The notes beneath the pieces were generated by a model. It was not told where the DNA came from, searched no databases, and was given only the letters and a program-made list of their open reading frames with translations. A stretch of 64,000 nt of DNA from Lachnospiraceae bacterium (GTDB lineage Bacteria > Bacillota > Clostridia > Lachnospirales > Lachnospiraceae): positions 37,388 to 101,387 of the forward strand of contig JALENY010000032.1 of the NCBI GenBank assembly GCA_022767285.1, written 5' to 3'. Every line of letters begins with the position of its first letter. Within the stretch, counting starts at the first letter, position 1. Made by a program: the position numbers and the translations under genes. Shown here piece by piece: positions 55,236-63,977 of the stretch.

Positions 55236-55643
55236 TCATCCGGTAATCTGCTTTACAGCTTGTATTTTCCGTATCAGCGTAACAGGCTTCTGTTTTTTTC
55301 GCTTCGCTTCCACTTGAATAGGCTGTCGGAAACCGCCCCATCCTCCAGCACACTCACATTTCAATTCTACTATGTTTTCATCAGCCCCAAAGGATATCGA
55401 TTTTTCCACATTACGGATGCCGAAAAGTCCTGCCGGGGTCTGTTCCCTTCCGGTATATGCCTGCTCATAAGCAGAAGCTGTCAAACAGGCTCGTCCATGA
55501 ACGAAGGAACAGAGAAATAAAATCAATCCCAGGGACAGCAGTGTCATGCCCATCACCACTGTGGCTTCTACGGTAAAGCTGCCCTGTTTAAAAAACCTTT
55601 TCTCCAATGTTTTCACATCCTTTTGCTTTCTTTTTATTACCAT
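55236..55643 (-). CDS. TadE-like pseudopilin
   Basis: 135 aa. A short basic leader is followed by FKQGSFTVEATVVMGMTLL, the TadE-type prepilin sequence with Glu at +5 of the likely peptidase site, and a membrane helix (about residues 27-47). The rest is an extracytoplasmic tail with Cys-containing GGWGG segment. ATG at 55641-55643 overlaps the peptidase stop by 7 bases, pointing to coupling. Processed by one of the two A24 peptidases of the locus. Confidence 0.8.
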   Translation of the reverse strand: MVIKRKQKDVKTLEKRFFKQGSFTVEATVVMGMTLLSLGLILFLCSFVHGRACLTASAYEQAYTGREQTPAGLFGIRNVEKSISFGADENIVELKCECAGGWGGFRQPIQVEAKRKKQKPVTLIRKIQAVKQITG

Positions 55644-56053
55644 CCCAACACATAGAGCCAAAATCCCACCAACAAAAATGGCACAAAAGGCAGTTCTGTC
55701 TTTCTGCTTCCGCGTCCGGTAAAAATTAAAAACAGCCCCGAAAATGCACATCCCAGCAATGCCCGAAGCAGACTTGCAGCTGCACACGCTGTCCCCAGAT
55801 ACAGACCAATGACCAAAACCATCAGTCCATCTCCAAATCCAACCATGCCCCTGCAGCAGAGACTAAGAGCGGACAGCGCCAGCCCGGGCAGCACTCCCCA
55901 AAAGCCGGCTAACCAGCTTTCATCCCATATTCTCCAAAGAATTCCGATCACAGCGAAACCGATGACCCAAAACAGACTGATTTCTTTTTTTCGTATATCT
56001 TTCACTGTATTCAAACCCAAAAAAATCAATATAACCCATTCTCTTTCCGTCAT
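55637..56053 (-). CDS. Prepilin peptidase (A24/CpaA family), second in locus
   Basis: 138 aa, mostly hydrophobic, four to five membrane helices. Two active-site aspartates: the Asp of VKDIRKKEI (about residue 19) and GFGDG (about residue 74). This is short for the family but keeps both catalytic Asp. AGGAG precedes the ATG. It lies between two TadE-like genes. Confidence 0.88.
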   Translation of the reverse strand: MTEREWVILIFLGLNTVKDIRKKEISLFWVIGFAVIGILWRIWDESWLAGFWGVLPGLALSALSLCCRGMVGFGDGLMVLVIGLYLGTACAAASLLRALLGCAFSGLFLIFTGRGSRKTELPFVPFLLVGFWLYVLGW

Positions 56054-56176
56054 AACTTCTCCTGCTTGTTGCGTTTCAATACGGATCTGTACGCCTCATT
56101 TTTATCTCCATACGGAAGCTTCACCGCACCTAAAACATCCCATTAACTCTTTGCTGCGGATCGGAATATCAGATCT

Positions 56177-56968
56177 TCATCCTGCGCTGCATCTGCTGCA
56201 GATATGACTTCCGTCAACTTCTGACAGTTTTACCATTTTTGTGGTACGCGTAAGACCGCTGCAGGACAAAGACGTGTGATATTTTTCTCCTTTTCCGGTC
56301 AGAAATATCTGCCCGTTCCCGGAAGCATTGTTTCCGCATTTTTCACAGGCATGGTAACGGCTGCCATATTCGTTTCTCAGGCTGCCCAGTTCCGATACAT
56401 CCGCCGAATAAATCGACAAATCCAGATATGTACAAAATGCAGATGTATGGTAAACCGCTCCGTTTTCTGTCACATAGACCAATGTTTCCGCCGCTGAAGA
56501 TCCGTCACCACCCGGGAATGTATCTCTGTCACTTCTTCCGGTCCAGGTATGGACCCGCGCACGCACCACAATAGGTATCCCGGAAAAAGGGAACAGATTG
56601 ACCGGCAGTTCACAAGTTTTGACCTGACACAGATCAATCACATCCTCTCCCATCCGGTCGCCGATTCCATAGGCATACATGCTGAGATTCTTTGCCTTTT
56701 CTGCAAGATCGGCATTTTCTTCCGTCTGGATACGACAGACATCCATAACGCCGATCATCATGATCATTCCAATCAGAAACAGCGGCAGCACAACGGAAGC
56801 TTCCACGGTAAGACTGGCTCGTCGGAAGGTGCACAGGACTGCCCTCTCGCAGAACATACGGGCAAATGACGGGGTTTTAGGTGAAGTGAGCAACTGGGGT
56901 TTCCCGGTATCTGAAGAGTTCCTCCTTTTTCTTTTATTTGTTTTTTTCAATAATCTGTGAAAGGGCAT
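56177..56968 (-). CDS. TadE-like protein with twin cysteine motifs
   Basis: 263 aa. Basic N-terminus, then FRRASLTVEASVVLPLFL, a TadE prepilin segment and membrane helix (about 50-76), then an extracytoplasmic part ending in two similar motifs: VYHTSAFCTYLDLS with HACEKCG (about residues 180-225) and KYHTSLSCSGL with HICSRC (about 238-262). Each could form a small zinc-ribbon-like fold (Tyr-His ... Cys ... Cys-x-x-Cys). AGGAGG precedes the ATG. Confidence 0.85.
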   Translation of the reverse strand: MPFHRLLKKTNKRKRRNSSDTGKPQLLTSPKTPSFARMFCERAVLCTFRRASLTVEASVVLPLFLIGMIMMIGVMDVCRIQTEENADLAEKAKNLSMYAYGIGDRMGEDVIDLCQVKTCELPVNLFPFSGIPIVVRARVHTWTGRSDRDTFPGGDGSSAAETLVYVTENGAVYHTSAFCTYLDLSIYSADVSELGSLRNEYGSRYHACEKCGNNASGNGQIFLTGKGEKYHTSLSCSGLTRTTKMVKLSEVDGSHICSRCSAG

Positions 56969-56991
56969 TCCTGCACACCTCCTTTTTTCCT

Positions 56992-58488
56992 CTACAGCAT
57001 GCGATAACTTTCTCTCTTTGAAACTGTGAAGGTTTTTCTTTTTTCTGACCGCACCTCAAACTCCACCTCTATGGTGTCCACCAGGCAATCCAGCGAGTAA
57101 TACTCTCTGCCCGGAAGCTGCCGCATGCTCATCTCAACTACATCCATGCATCGATTTATTTTGTTCTCTCCTGATTTTATAAAAAGAAACAGACGAAGAT
57201 AATCTTCATAAAAGGTGTTGCCGCTGCTCTTGCGGAAGGCATCGATGCCCCCTGCCAGCTTCGGAATATCGGAAAAGCCCACCTGCCAGGCATCCGCTGT
57301 CTTGATAAGCGGTACACTGTCACCTGAAAAGAGTCCTCTGACATCCACCAGACTCTCTGCAAATGCCCAGCCGATGATAATAGCGCTCTCGATTGCCGGT
57401 GAGATTTCCGGAACCAGCAGCAGCGAACTCACCGTCAGCGCCAGTGACTGTGCCTCCGCCCGTTTCAGGCTGTCCGAATACAGATGCAGAATATTTGCAC
57501 CAAATCGCAGAAGAAGCAGCCGGTTTGCAATGCTTTCCAAATTTTTAATGTCTGATGTTTTGCCCTGAAGTACGTACTCCACTCCATAAGCCGGTCCGGT
57601 CTCATGACGGCTTTCCCGAAAGTGATTCAGATTTTTTAATATGTACTCCTGAAACAGGATTTCTGAGACAGGACCCTCTGCGTCTTCTCCGATCTCAATC
57701 AGGCCCATTCCCTGATTATGTACACGATCGGATAAGGTACCTTCGGAAGGCTCCTTCCATCCGGAAAGACTGTCCGGATTCGGTATAACCAGCTTCAGAA
57801 TACTGGCTTTTTTCAAAGAAACCGCCGCATCCATCACTTTTACGGTTTCCAATGCGGTCGCCCGGTCCTGCTCGCTCTGAACCGGCTGTTCCACATCCGC
57901 CGAATCCGGGCCATTCTGATTTTCCATAAATTCGTTCTTAATTCGTTCATATTCCTCCATACTCTCCTGCTCACTGGCCTGCTGTGCCAGACTTTCCTGT
58001 TGTTTTATCAGCTTCTCCTGGCTGGATAATCTCTGATACAGAGCTGAGACACTCTGAATTCCAAGCGTATCTTTCATATACTGCACGGCCTGCTCCCTGA
58101 ATACTTTCCCGCCGCAGTCCGTCGCCAGTGTATAACCGGTTATCGACCCGCGCTCTTCCTGCAGATCGAGGAATTCCACTCCCCGGTGCAGCAGGCTGCC
58201 TTTATTCGGCATAAACAGATAAGATAAATCTGACTCCATCTCTTCCAGGCTTTTTCCAAGCTGGAGTGTATTGGATCCGTAACCGGCATCCATAAAAAAC
58301 AGATGGTACATATCGAACATTTTTGAATCGTATTGTGCGAGCTGCGAATACACCGCCTGATCTGCTGCATTGGCAATTTGAGCACGCCCGGCAGCGATTT
58401 TTGCCGATATGAGAAATCCGTCTGTCACCATTAAGACAACGCTCAGCAGCAGACTGAAAAATACGGTAATACTTCCCCTGGTTTTCAA
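56992..58488 (-). CDS. DUF5702 family Tad-locus protein
   Basis: 498 aa. Opens MKTRGSITVFFSLLLSVVLM, a TadE/TadG-like membrane segment, followed by a large extracytoplasmic region with predicted helices (QSEQDRATALETVKV etc.) and conserved DUF5702 features such as ANAADQAVYSQLAQYD. Start is a TTG at 58486-58488 with AGGAGG 9 bases upstream. Probable minor pilus or anchoring protein; role not known. Confidence 0.85.
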   Translation of the reverse strand: MKTRGSITVFFSLLLSVVLMVTDGFLISAKIAAGRAQIANAADQAVYSQLAQYDSKMFDMYHLFFMDAGYGSNTLQLGKSLEEMESDLSYLFMPNKGSLLHRGVEFLDLQEERGSITGYTLATDCGGKVFREQAVQYMKDTLGIQSVSALYQRLSSQEKLIKQQESLAQQASEQESMEEYERIKNEFMENQNGPDSADVEQPVQSEQDRATALETVKVMDAAVSLKKASILKLVIPNPDSLSGWKEPSEGTLSDRVHNQGMGLIEIGEDAEGPVSEILFQEYILKNLNHFRESRHETGPAYGVEYVLQGKTSDIKNLESIANRLLLLRFGANILHLYSDSLKRAEAQSLALTVSSLLLVPEISPAIESAIIIGWAFAESLVDVRGLFSGDSVPLIKTADAWQVGFSDIPKLAGGIDAFRKSSGNTFYEDYLRLFLFIKSGENKINRCMDVVEMSMRQLPGREYYSLDCLVDTIEVEFEVRSEKRKTFTVSKRESYRML

Positions 58489-58521
58489 AGTGTCTCCCTC
58501 CTTTCGGGTAAATAAAGAAAT

Positions 58522-58689
58522 TTAGATGCTGTTGCTTTGACTGGTTACTTTAGACAGCAGTTTTTCCACCAGACTGACCAGCTGTTTTTTGAAAATAACA
58601 ACAAGACCTATCAAAACCACAAGAATCAGAATAATCTCCACCACACCGATGGCATCTTCTTCCTCGAAAAAAGCCTTGAGCTGCAGCAT
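58522..58689 (-). CDS. Flp-type pilin
   Basis: 55 aa, the smallest gene of the locus. MLQLKAFFEEEDAIGVVEII has the short leader and Glu-rich region, and GVVEIILILVVLIGLVVIFK forms the pilin helix with Glu at the usual position after the cleavage site; a 15-residue polar tail follows. The start ATG at 58687-58689 lies 8 bases after GGGGG. Similar Flp1-like proteins form the Tad pilus fibre. Confidence 0.85.
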   Translation of the reverse strand: MLQLKAFFEEEDAIGVVEIILILVVLIGLVVIFKKQLVSLVEKLLSKVTSQSNSI

Positions 58690-58748
58690 AATCATCACCC
58701 CCTTTCCTGCCGGAACCGGACAGACAAAAACCCTTTCCAGACACGGGC

Positions 58749-60110
58749 TTAGTATATTGAGAAAAATGACGGAACCAGAAGTATCATCAAAACCAACAGC
58801 AGCATAACCATCATCGGCATCAACAGTTTTGTCCCGGCCTCCTCGCCCAGAATCAAAGCAGATTTTTTCCGTTCCGCAAAGGCCCTCATGCGCTCCTGTT
58901 CCATCATGGGAAAGAACTGACTGCTTCCTCTTTTCAGGTTTTGAATCAAAAGGGTACTCAGGGTACGGTATTCCGCTATCTCGCAGCGCGCCCCCAGGTG
59001 CTGATAAGCTTCCTCCTCTGACATCCCCTGCTCCATTTCGTAATAGGTACGCAGGATCTCGTCGTATGCCTTTCGGCTTTCCTTTCCCCGCTCTGTTTCT
59101 CTTTTATAGTCCAGTGCGATTTTTCGTATGGCTCTTCTGCTGCTGACCCCGGCACGCATGAGCAGTATCAGCTTTTGAATAATCCCCGGATAATCAAGCA
59201 TCATCTGTCGTTTAAGCTCTTTTTCTTTTTGGTTCTGCCGGCTTTTCTCTGACAGGATCAGAAGCAATCCGACTATCCCTGCAAACGCTACGATCCAGAG
59301 GCCAGTCCTGTCAGCTGCCCGCGACCAGAAAAGTGTTTTTCCGTTCAGGCTTTCCGGCAGATACTGATAGATCGCGTCCTCTTTTTGCAGTTTTTCCAGA
59401 GCAAGATTTACATCCCTTATAAAAGCCTCGCTTCCGCTATTTCTCTCCGGAAATACTGTCACAGTTCTCTGATATGTTCTGGTGTATTTCGTTTGTACCA
59501 GATCAGGCTCCGCCGTCCATATGGACTCCTCCAGGGTCAATTGCCCCGTCAGTTCTACGGCTGCCCCTTTTTCCGGTATATCCTCACCAAGTTTTCCTTC
59601 CCAATCAAGATAAACGGGCTGGCTGGTACTCCACTCAATGACCACCGGCAGTTCTTCCACTGCTGTTACCAGTTCCATTGGATGCTCAATCCGTTCAAAG
59701 CTCTCATTCTCTCCGAGAATCTTTTCATCCAGCATCTGCAGTGCTGTATCCAGCATCACTGAAAGTTCTTTTTCTGTATAAGGCTGTTCCATTACATCGA
59801 CAGCAATCGATTCCTTATTTTCTCCGTCGGTAACAACCAGTTCCTCCTGTACATTTCCTTCTCCTTTTTCGGGGCGGATCAGATAGCCGGCTTTCGCCGT
59901 GTCAATCTCCGCAGCCCGGGAAATAGTGACAAAAAGGCCGACACCGTTCGCTGCAAACAGCAGCACCAGCACCAAACATATCTGTTTTTTGGAAATTGCT
60001 AAAAAATCAGGGAGATGCCCGGCCAGATAGGAGCCGGATTTTGAAAAGAATCCACGGGACAGGAAAAACAGGATACCGAAAGCAAGAAAAATTCCTATAT
60101 GTATCCACAT
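58749..60110 (-). CDS. TadC-like type II secretion F protein with extra ectodomain
   Basis: 453 aa, longer than a normal TadC (about 300). After a membrane helix (about 44-64), residues 65-275 form an extracytoplasmic insert that includes WSTSQPVYLDWEGKLGEDIP and VELTGQLTLEES; these resemble a bacterial Ig-like domain. A second membrane helix (about 277-297) leads to the T2SSF core (YPGIIQKLILLMRAGVSSRRA) and two terminal helices. Begins 3 bases after the TadB stop. Confidence 0.85.
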   Translation of the reverse strand: MWIHIGIFLAFGILFFLSRGFFSKSGSYLAGHLPDFLAISKKQICLVLVLLFAANGVGLFVTISRAAEIDTAKAGYLIRPEKGEGNVQEELVVTDGENKESIAVDVMEQPYTEKELSVMLDTALQMLDEKILGENESFERIEHPMELVTAVEELPVVIEWSTSQPVYLDWEGKLGEDIPEKGAAVELTGQLTLEESIWTAEPDLVQTKYTRTYQRTVTVFPERNSGSEAFIRDVNLALEKLQKEDAIYQYLPESLNGKTLFWSRAADRTGLWIVAFAGIVGLLLILSEKSRQNQKEKELKRQMMLDYPGIIQKLILLMRAGVSSRRAIRKIALDYKRETERGKESRKAYDEILRTYYEMEQGMSEEEAYQHLGARCEIAEYRTLSTLLIQNLKRGSSQFFPMMEQERMRAFAERKKSALILGEEAGTKLLMPMMVMLLLVLMILLVPSFFSIY

Positions 60111-60113
60111 AAA

Positions 60114-60857
60114 TCAAACCTCAATTTCAACAATCTTTCTTCCGGCCCACCAGGACAAACCGTACATGCACAGACAGACTGTCATAAACAATATGCCGAA
60201 CAGGTTTCCGTACAGCCCGTCCAGAAATCCCGGTGAAGCCAGCTGCATATAGGCAATGATGCAGGCGGGCATAGCCGACATAATTGTCTGTTCAAATTTT
60301 TTCGCCGCCACTGCAGTCTCAATGGTTCGTTCCACCTCAACTTTTTCGTTGATATCGGAAGCTGCATCCGAGACGATCGCAGCCATATTTCCTCCGGTTT
60401 TTCGCGCAATCACAAATACGGAAGCTAAATTTTTGATGTCTTCCAGGTCACTGCGCTCACCAAAATCTGTCAGAAGCTCTTCTACAGGAATATTCACTTT
60501 TATCTGTCCGTTGATATAAGACAATTCACGAACGATTTCCGCACTTTTTCCGTTCAGCTTTCTCATATCCTTTTCCGCCTCGATCAAACTGTTCTCAATG
60601 GAATATCCTGCCCGAAGAGAGACTGACAGGGAATTCAGGGCATCTCTAAATTGATAATTCAGCTCTTTTTTTCGCTGTTCCATCCGCATTTTCTTTTTCC
60701 ATTTCAGCCAGAGCAGGGGAATGGGTATCATAAACACGTACAAAACTGCATTCTGATAAAAAAGATAATTAACAATCACGCACAATAAGATGCCCTGAAT
60801 TATGTACAGACCCCATTCCCATTTAGTAAAATGATATTCTCGATAATCGATTTTCAT
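60114..60857 (-). CDS. TadB-like type II secretion F protein
   Basis: 247 aa inner-membrane platform protein of the T2SSF family: DALNSLSVSLRAGYSIENSL and VIARKTGGNMAAIVSDAA are the conserved core. It starts within the stop of the ATPase gene (ATGA, 4-base overlap), so translation is coupled. Confidence 0.93.
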   Translation of the reverse strand: MKIDYREYHFTKWEWGLYIIQGILLCVIVNYLFYQNAVLYVFMIPIPLLWLKWKKKMRMEQRKKELNYQFRDALNSLSVSLRAGYSIENSLIEAEKDMRKLNGKSAEIVRELSYINGQIKVNIPVEELLTDFGERSDLEDIKNLASVFVIARKTGGNMAAIVSDAASDINEKVEVERTIETAVAAKKFEQTIMSAMPACIIAYMQLASPGFLDGLYGNLFGILFMTVCLCMYGLSWWAGRKIVEIEV

Positions 60858-62050
60858 ACGTATTTCTCACTTTCTGAAAGATTTTTCAATTCACCCACCC
60901 GCACAAGACCTTTTTGGGTTTGCCAGCTATACAGCGGATTCAGGATGATCTGTCCTTTTTCGTATCCCTGTACTTCTGTTATTTCCAGTACCTTTCGCTC
61001 TCCATCCCGGTTCCGTCCGAGGTGGATCAGCACATCAATTCCGGAGGCGATCTGACGCCGGATTGCCTCCATTGGAACATCCATGCCCATCAATACCATC
61101 GTTTCCAAGCGGCTCAGCATATCATAACAGCTGTTGGCGTGCGCCGAACACAGCGATCCCCTGTGGCCTGTATTAACAGCTGAAAAAAGCATTTCCACTG
61201 CTTCTGCACCCCGGACTTCCCCCACGATGATCCGATCCGGGCGCATGCGCAGAGCCGAGCGGATCAGATCGCGGATCGTCACTGCCACGCCGCCTTCCAG
61301 ATTTGCCGATTTGGCTTCCATTCGGACCAGATTTGGAATCCCCTGCAGTTTCAGTTCCGCGTTATCCTCTATGGTTATGATGCGTTCTGTGGCCGGAATA
61401 TATGCAGACATTGCGTTTAAAAAAGTAGTTTTTCCGGTGGATGTGCCTCCGCCAACGACAATGGTATACCTGCTCTCCACCAGATATTTTATAAAATCGC
61501 CGATTTCTTCCGACAGTGTCCCTCTCCGGATCAATTCCTCCATATCGATGGGCTTTTTGGGAAATCTCCGAATGGTAAGGACCGGCCCGTCCAGCGCCAC
61601 CGGATGCACAACCACATTGACGCGGTCTCCGTTTGCCAGGCGTGCATCCACAATGGGCATACTCTCGTTTACAACACGGTTGCATCTTCCCACGATCTGC
61701 TGGATCACATCCTCCAGTTTTTCTTTTGAAGAAAAATGATTTTCCCATTGCTCGATACGTCCATCCCGTTCTAGAAAAATATGATCGGGTCCATTGACCA
61801 TGATCTCTGTGATGGAATCATCGTCCAGCAATTCCTGAAGGATATCCAATCTTCGAACAGAATAAAACATTTCTTTTTGCAGACGATCCTTTTCTGCCAG
61901 TGATATTCTTCGGTTCCCTTCCTGCAAAATCAATTCATCAATCAATTGCAGGATCTGACCGTCGTCCTGGTAGACGCTTTCTTCCAGCCGCTTTCGCAGT
62001 TCTTTTTTCAGGTATTCCAGATGCTCTTCCCGGGTTATTTTTTCCGTCAT
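60854..62050 (-). CDS. TadA/CpaF-type secretion ATPase
   Basis: 398 aa hexameric ATPase that powers pilus assembly. Walker A GGGTSTGKTTFLNAM (about 200-214), Asp box around IITIEDNAEL, Walker B DRIIVGEVRGAEAVEML and HANS motif SAHANSCYDML. Start follows AAAGGAG. A 162-base gap without an identifiable gene separates it from the CpaE-like gene upstream. Confidence 0.96.
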   Translation of the reverse strand: MTEKITREEHLEYLKKELRKRLEESVYQDDGQILQLIDELILQEGNRRISLAEKDRLQKEMFYSVRRLDILQELLDDDSITEIMVNGPDHIFLERDGRIEQWENHFSSKEKLEDVIQQIVGRCNRVVNESMPIVDARLANGDRVNVVVHPVALDGPVLTIRRFPKKPIDMEELIRRGTLSEEIGDFIKYLVESRYTIVVGGGTSTGKTTFLNAMSAYIPATERIITIEDNAELKLQGIPNLVRMEAKSANLEGGVAVTIRDLIRSALRMRPDRIIVGEVRGAEAVEMLFSAVNTGHRGSLCSAHANSCYDMLSRLETMVLMGMDVPMEAIRRQIASGIDVLIHLGRNRDGERKVLEITEVQGYEKGQIILNPLYSWQTQKGLVRVGELKNLSESEKYV

Positions 62051-62212
62051 ATCTGTCTTCTCCTTTCTTGTCTCATTTTTTCACCCGTGTTCCTGCTTAC
62101 TTTTTCCGTTTTTTGTCATATTTCCATCCTGTTCCCTCTGACTGTTTTCTCGCTCATATATGCTTTCACAGGTTATCCGGCTTCTTATTTTCCACCGCGG
62201 TCTTATGCTATA

Positions 62213-63220
62213 CTACAGTCTCTCATTGCGGATCAGAGTCCGTACGAAATCCCCGAATTCACTCCATACTAATTGCTGCAGGAACTGTTCCCGGCCTGTC
62301 GTAACAGAATAATACGGCAGCTTTATTTTTTGTATCCGCTCCAGCACTTTCTGCCCGTTCCACACTTCCATCAGTTTTTCGAACTGCTCAATTTTTGCAA
62401 GCGACACAAAGTCATTTTTCATGGGCATGAAAATGTGATGACACTGTTCCAGCAGCGGACAGATATCTTCCACCCCATCTCCCATATCGATAACTGCCAA
62501 TTCGTATTCACTCTGACGGCGTATTACATCCAGAAGCAGCAGCCACTCTTCCAGTTCCACACTGGCAATATCCTGCGGGAACGGAACCGGAGGGATATAG
62601 TCCAGATTGTACATGGTCTGTACCGTCCCGTTCAGGCGATACAGAAGATTGCTCTTTTCTTTTCGCATATAGTAAATCAAATCAGAAAGAGTTCTGTCAT
62701 AAGTCACATGGAATAATTGCTCAAAACCGGAATAAGATTCCAGGTTCAAATACAGAACCGCCCTGTCTTTTGAAAGGATCTGTGCCAGCGTCAGTGCAAA
62801 AGAGGTTTTCAGGCATCTCCCCACTGGTGAATAGATTCCAATCACTTTTGCATCTTTTTTTACCGCTGCCGTGGGAACTGCCTGCCTGTTTTCTGCAGCG
62901 TAAACCGCCATAACCTCTCGGATCACGGAATCCGATGACTGATACTTTGATACGGTGGGATATCCTTCTGATTTTTTGCCCATTCCTTCTGCCAGAACGA
63001 TAATTTGACCGATGTTCCAATTGCTGACACGGCTCTCCAGAGCCCGTTCCGAAATGAGCAGTATTTCCACCCTCTGTTTTACCACAAACTGCTCAAGCTG
63101 ACCCAAATTAGTGAAGGCCTGCACCTCAAAGGGAAGATTTTTCCTCTGATTCATGTGTTCCATAAAATGACTTGCATAGGCGACTTCCAGGTCGCAGATA
63201 GCCAATATATTTCTTTTCAT
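62213..63220 (-). CDS. CpaE-like Tad locus protein with deviant P-loop
   Basis: 335 aa. An N-terminal receiver-like domain (about residues 1-115) is followed by a MinD/ParA-like fold. The P-loop is GIYSPVGRCLKTSFALTL, which keeps only K-T-S of the KGGxGKT motif. A Walker-like YELAVIDMGDG and FMPMKNDFVSLAKIEQFE follow. The start ATG at 63218-63220 shares one base with the peptidase stop (TAATG). CpaE/TadZ proteins localise the pilus machine to a cell pole. Confidence 0.82.
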   Translation of the reverse strand: MKRNILAICDLEVAYASHFMEHMNQRKNLPFEVQAFTNLGQLEQFVVKQRVEILLISERALESRVSNWNIGQIIVLAEGMGKKSEGYPTVSKYQSSDSVIREVMAVYAAENRQAVPTAAVKKDAKVIGIYSPVGRCLKTSFALTLAQILSKDRAVLYLNLESYSGFEQLFHVTYDRTLSDLIYYMRKEKSNLLYRLNGTVQTMYNLDYIPPVPFPQDIASVELEEWLLLLDVIRRQSEYELAVIDMGDGVEDICPLLEQCHHIFMPMKNDFVSLAKIEQFEKLMEVWNGQKVLERIQKIKLPYYSVTTGREQFLQQLVWSEFGDFVRTLIRNERL

Positions 63221-63723
63221 TAATAAAATCCTCCTATATGCATCAGCACCGCCATGAGAATCGGAATGCTGAAATGAATATTTTCCATGCGTTTGCCCGG
63301 CAGATAATAGGGCAGAGCTTTTTTTACTGTTATGACCCGATTGATGTAATTTGTGAAATACAAAAGACGTGCTGTAAGATTGCCGCAGACACAAATGAAT
63401 CCAATGGAGAGAAGAGCGCCGAATATAAATGACAGAACGATACACTTCGATATAATTATGGGTCCTACAAAACCGCCGATTGCCGACAGAAGCTTAATAT
63501 CTCCTGCGCCAAGCATCCGGAACCGAAATAAAAGGTATAGCAGCACAATGGGTACCACTGAGCCGGTAAGAAACAGGCCAATGCCTTCAAAGCCATGGCT
63601 TCCGGCCTGATATCCGGCTCCCAGAATCCAACAGGCTGCAATAAAATGATTGTCGATTCGCTCCCTCACCAGATCCATCACGGCAGCGATCGAAGCAATC
63701 GAAACTAAAATACAGGAAATCAC
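63220..63723 (-). CDS. Prepilin peptidase (A24/CpaA family), first in locus
   Basis: 167 aa with several membrane helices. Active-site Asp in VMDLVRERIDN (about residue 17) and in GAGDIKLLSAIGG (about residue 74). Start is a GTG at 63721-63723 with GGAGGTG upstream. It opens the Tad-like operon and lies downstream of the promoter at 63808-63836. Confidence 0.92.
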   Translation of the reverse strand: MISCILVSIASIAAVMDLVRERIDNHFIAACWILGAGYQAGSHGFEGIGLFLTGSVVPIVLLYLLFRFRMLGAGDIKLLSAIGGFVGPIIISKCIVLSFIFGALLSIGFICVCGNLTARLLYFTNYINRVITVKKALPYYLPGKRMENIHFSIPILMAVLMHIGGFY

Positions 63724-63771
63724 TACACAACACCTCCGTCAATATAAAGTTTTTAGAAAAATTGGGAAATA

Positions 63772-63787
63772 CAGTCAGAACTGACTG
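63772..63787. promoter_or_regulatory. Perfect palindrome in the Tad operon leader
   Basis: CAGTCAG-AA-CTGACTG lies about 13-28 bases after the expected start of transcription. It could bind a dimeric repressor or fold in the RNA. Confidence 0.5.
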
Positions 63788-63807
63788 CCTTATGATTGAT
63801 GAGACTT

Positions 63808-63836
63808 ATTATAGCTGTTCCCATCCCTTTTGTCCA
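63808..63836 (-). promoter_or_regulatory. Promoter of the Tad-like operon
   Basis: On the minus strand TGGACA (complement of 63831-63836), 17-base spacer, TATAAT (complement of 63808-63813). Start of transcription is expected near 63800, about 75 bases before the GTG start of the peptidase. Confidence 0.75.
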
Positions 63837-63885
63837 GACCTAATTTTAATTTTTACTATAAAAGTCCCGGACAGCAGCCCTGTGG

Positions 63886-63977
63886 TGTAGCATGCTTGCA
63901 TGCGTAGGCACATGGATATTGGACGGGCTAACCTGTATGAGCAAGTAGGCCGACAGGCTGGATTGCGAATACAGGTT
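63886..63977. other. Structured sequence at the window edge
   Basis: GCATGC-TT-GCATGC (63889-63902) is followed by arms AACCTGTAT (63930-63938) and ATACAGGTT (63969-63977) with inner GCAA (63941-63944)/TTGC (63963-63966). No open frame of note crosses it; the element may continue outside the window. Confidence 0.5.
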
